Positions 4,942 to 5,055 of a stretch of 5,055 bases of DNA are shown here, in pieces. How positions within the stretch are numbered: position 1 is the first letter of the stretch; the number at the start of each line of letters is the position of its first letter. This DNA comes from Nitriliruptorales bacterium (GTDB taxonomy: Bacteria; Actinomycetota; Nitriliruptoria; Euzebyales; Egibacteraceae), in assembly GCA_007119305.1 (NCBI GenBank), contig SKPY01000461.1, forward strand, positions 1 through 5,055. The letters run 5' to 3'. The notes under the pieces were generated by a model. The model worked only from the letters and a program-made list of their open reading frames with translations, was not told the origin of the DNA and made no database searches. The position numbers and the translations under genes were made by a program.

Positions 4942-4977
4942 CCAGGCACGCAGGCACGCCGCGGCGGGCCTGCCTGG
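4942..4977 (+). terminator. Hairpin after the sulfurtransferase gene, possible terminator
   Basis: CCAGG (4942-4946) plus CAGGC (4951-4955) can pair with GCCTG (4968-4972) plus CCTGG (4973-4977), a 10-bp stem with a 4-nt bulge, 38 bp after the stop. The loop contains a self-complementary CGCCG/CGGCG. No T-tract follows. The left arm overlaps a perfect 8-bp tandem duplication, AGGCACGC at 4944-4951 and 4952-4959. Confidence 0.4.
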
Positions 4978-5055
4978 CAGTCGGCGCGCTCCGCGACCTG
5001 CGCCCAGCGGTCTCAGCGCCCGCGCACGCCGCTTCCAGGTGGCCTGCGGGCACCA

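Noticed and set aside
4931..5055. Possible 3' end of a minus-strand gene entering from the right edge, stopping at TAG 4933-4931
   Set aside because: The roughly 40-residue reading has weak third-position bias, no motif, and runs through the terminator-like hairpin; not enough to call.

Overview
The window is very GC-rich, with third codon positions almost always G or C. It has Shine-Dalgarno-led ATG/GTG starts, tight gene packing and a GTGA stop/start overlap. This suggests a high-GC actinobacterium (Actinomycetota); the class cannot be named safely from the sequence alone.

Layout from left to right: (1) the last 25 codons of an unrecognised plus-strand gene end at 79. (2) A 132-bp gap holds a GC-rich palindrome and a weak promoter/operator-like area. 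(3) 212-1267 (+) encodes a thioredoxin-reductase-like ferredoxin/flavodoxin-NADP+ reductase that contains no cysteine. (4) A 270-bp convergent gap, 1268-1537, has no convincing gene but holds a cluster of perfect inverted repeats. (5) A three-gene minus-strand operon is read from 3948 down to 1538. Its first gene encodes an 85-aa extremely acidic repeat peptide. The second encodes a cupin-4/JmjC-type Fe(II)/2-oxoglutarate oxygenase. The third encodes a sucrase/ferredoxin-like [2Fe-2S] protein. (6) A 142-bp divergent promoter region follows. (7) 4091-4903 (+) encodes a two-domain 3-mercaptopyruvate-type sulfurtransferase. (8) The last 152 bp are non-coding as far as I can see, with one terminator-like hairpin.

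The part most worth attention is the minus-strand operon. The peptide's last 53 residues consist only of Asp, Ala, Gly and Thr plus one Ser. They include an 18-residue unit repeated perfectly at protein level, while its two DNA copies differ only at six synonymous wobble positions. The peptide starts from a well-spaced GGAAGG ribosome site and is followed at once by a putative protein hydroxylase and a putative iron-sulfur electron carrier. My inference is a dedicated substrate/modifying-enzyme/redox-partner cassette, either a RiPP-like peptide or a metal-binding acidic peptide hydroxylated on its repeats. The flanking NADP-dependent reductase could feed electrons to the iron-sulfur protein, but it lies on the opposite strand and that link is speculative.
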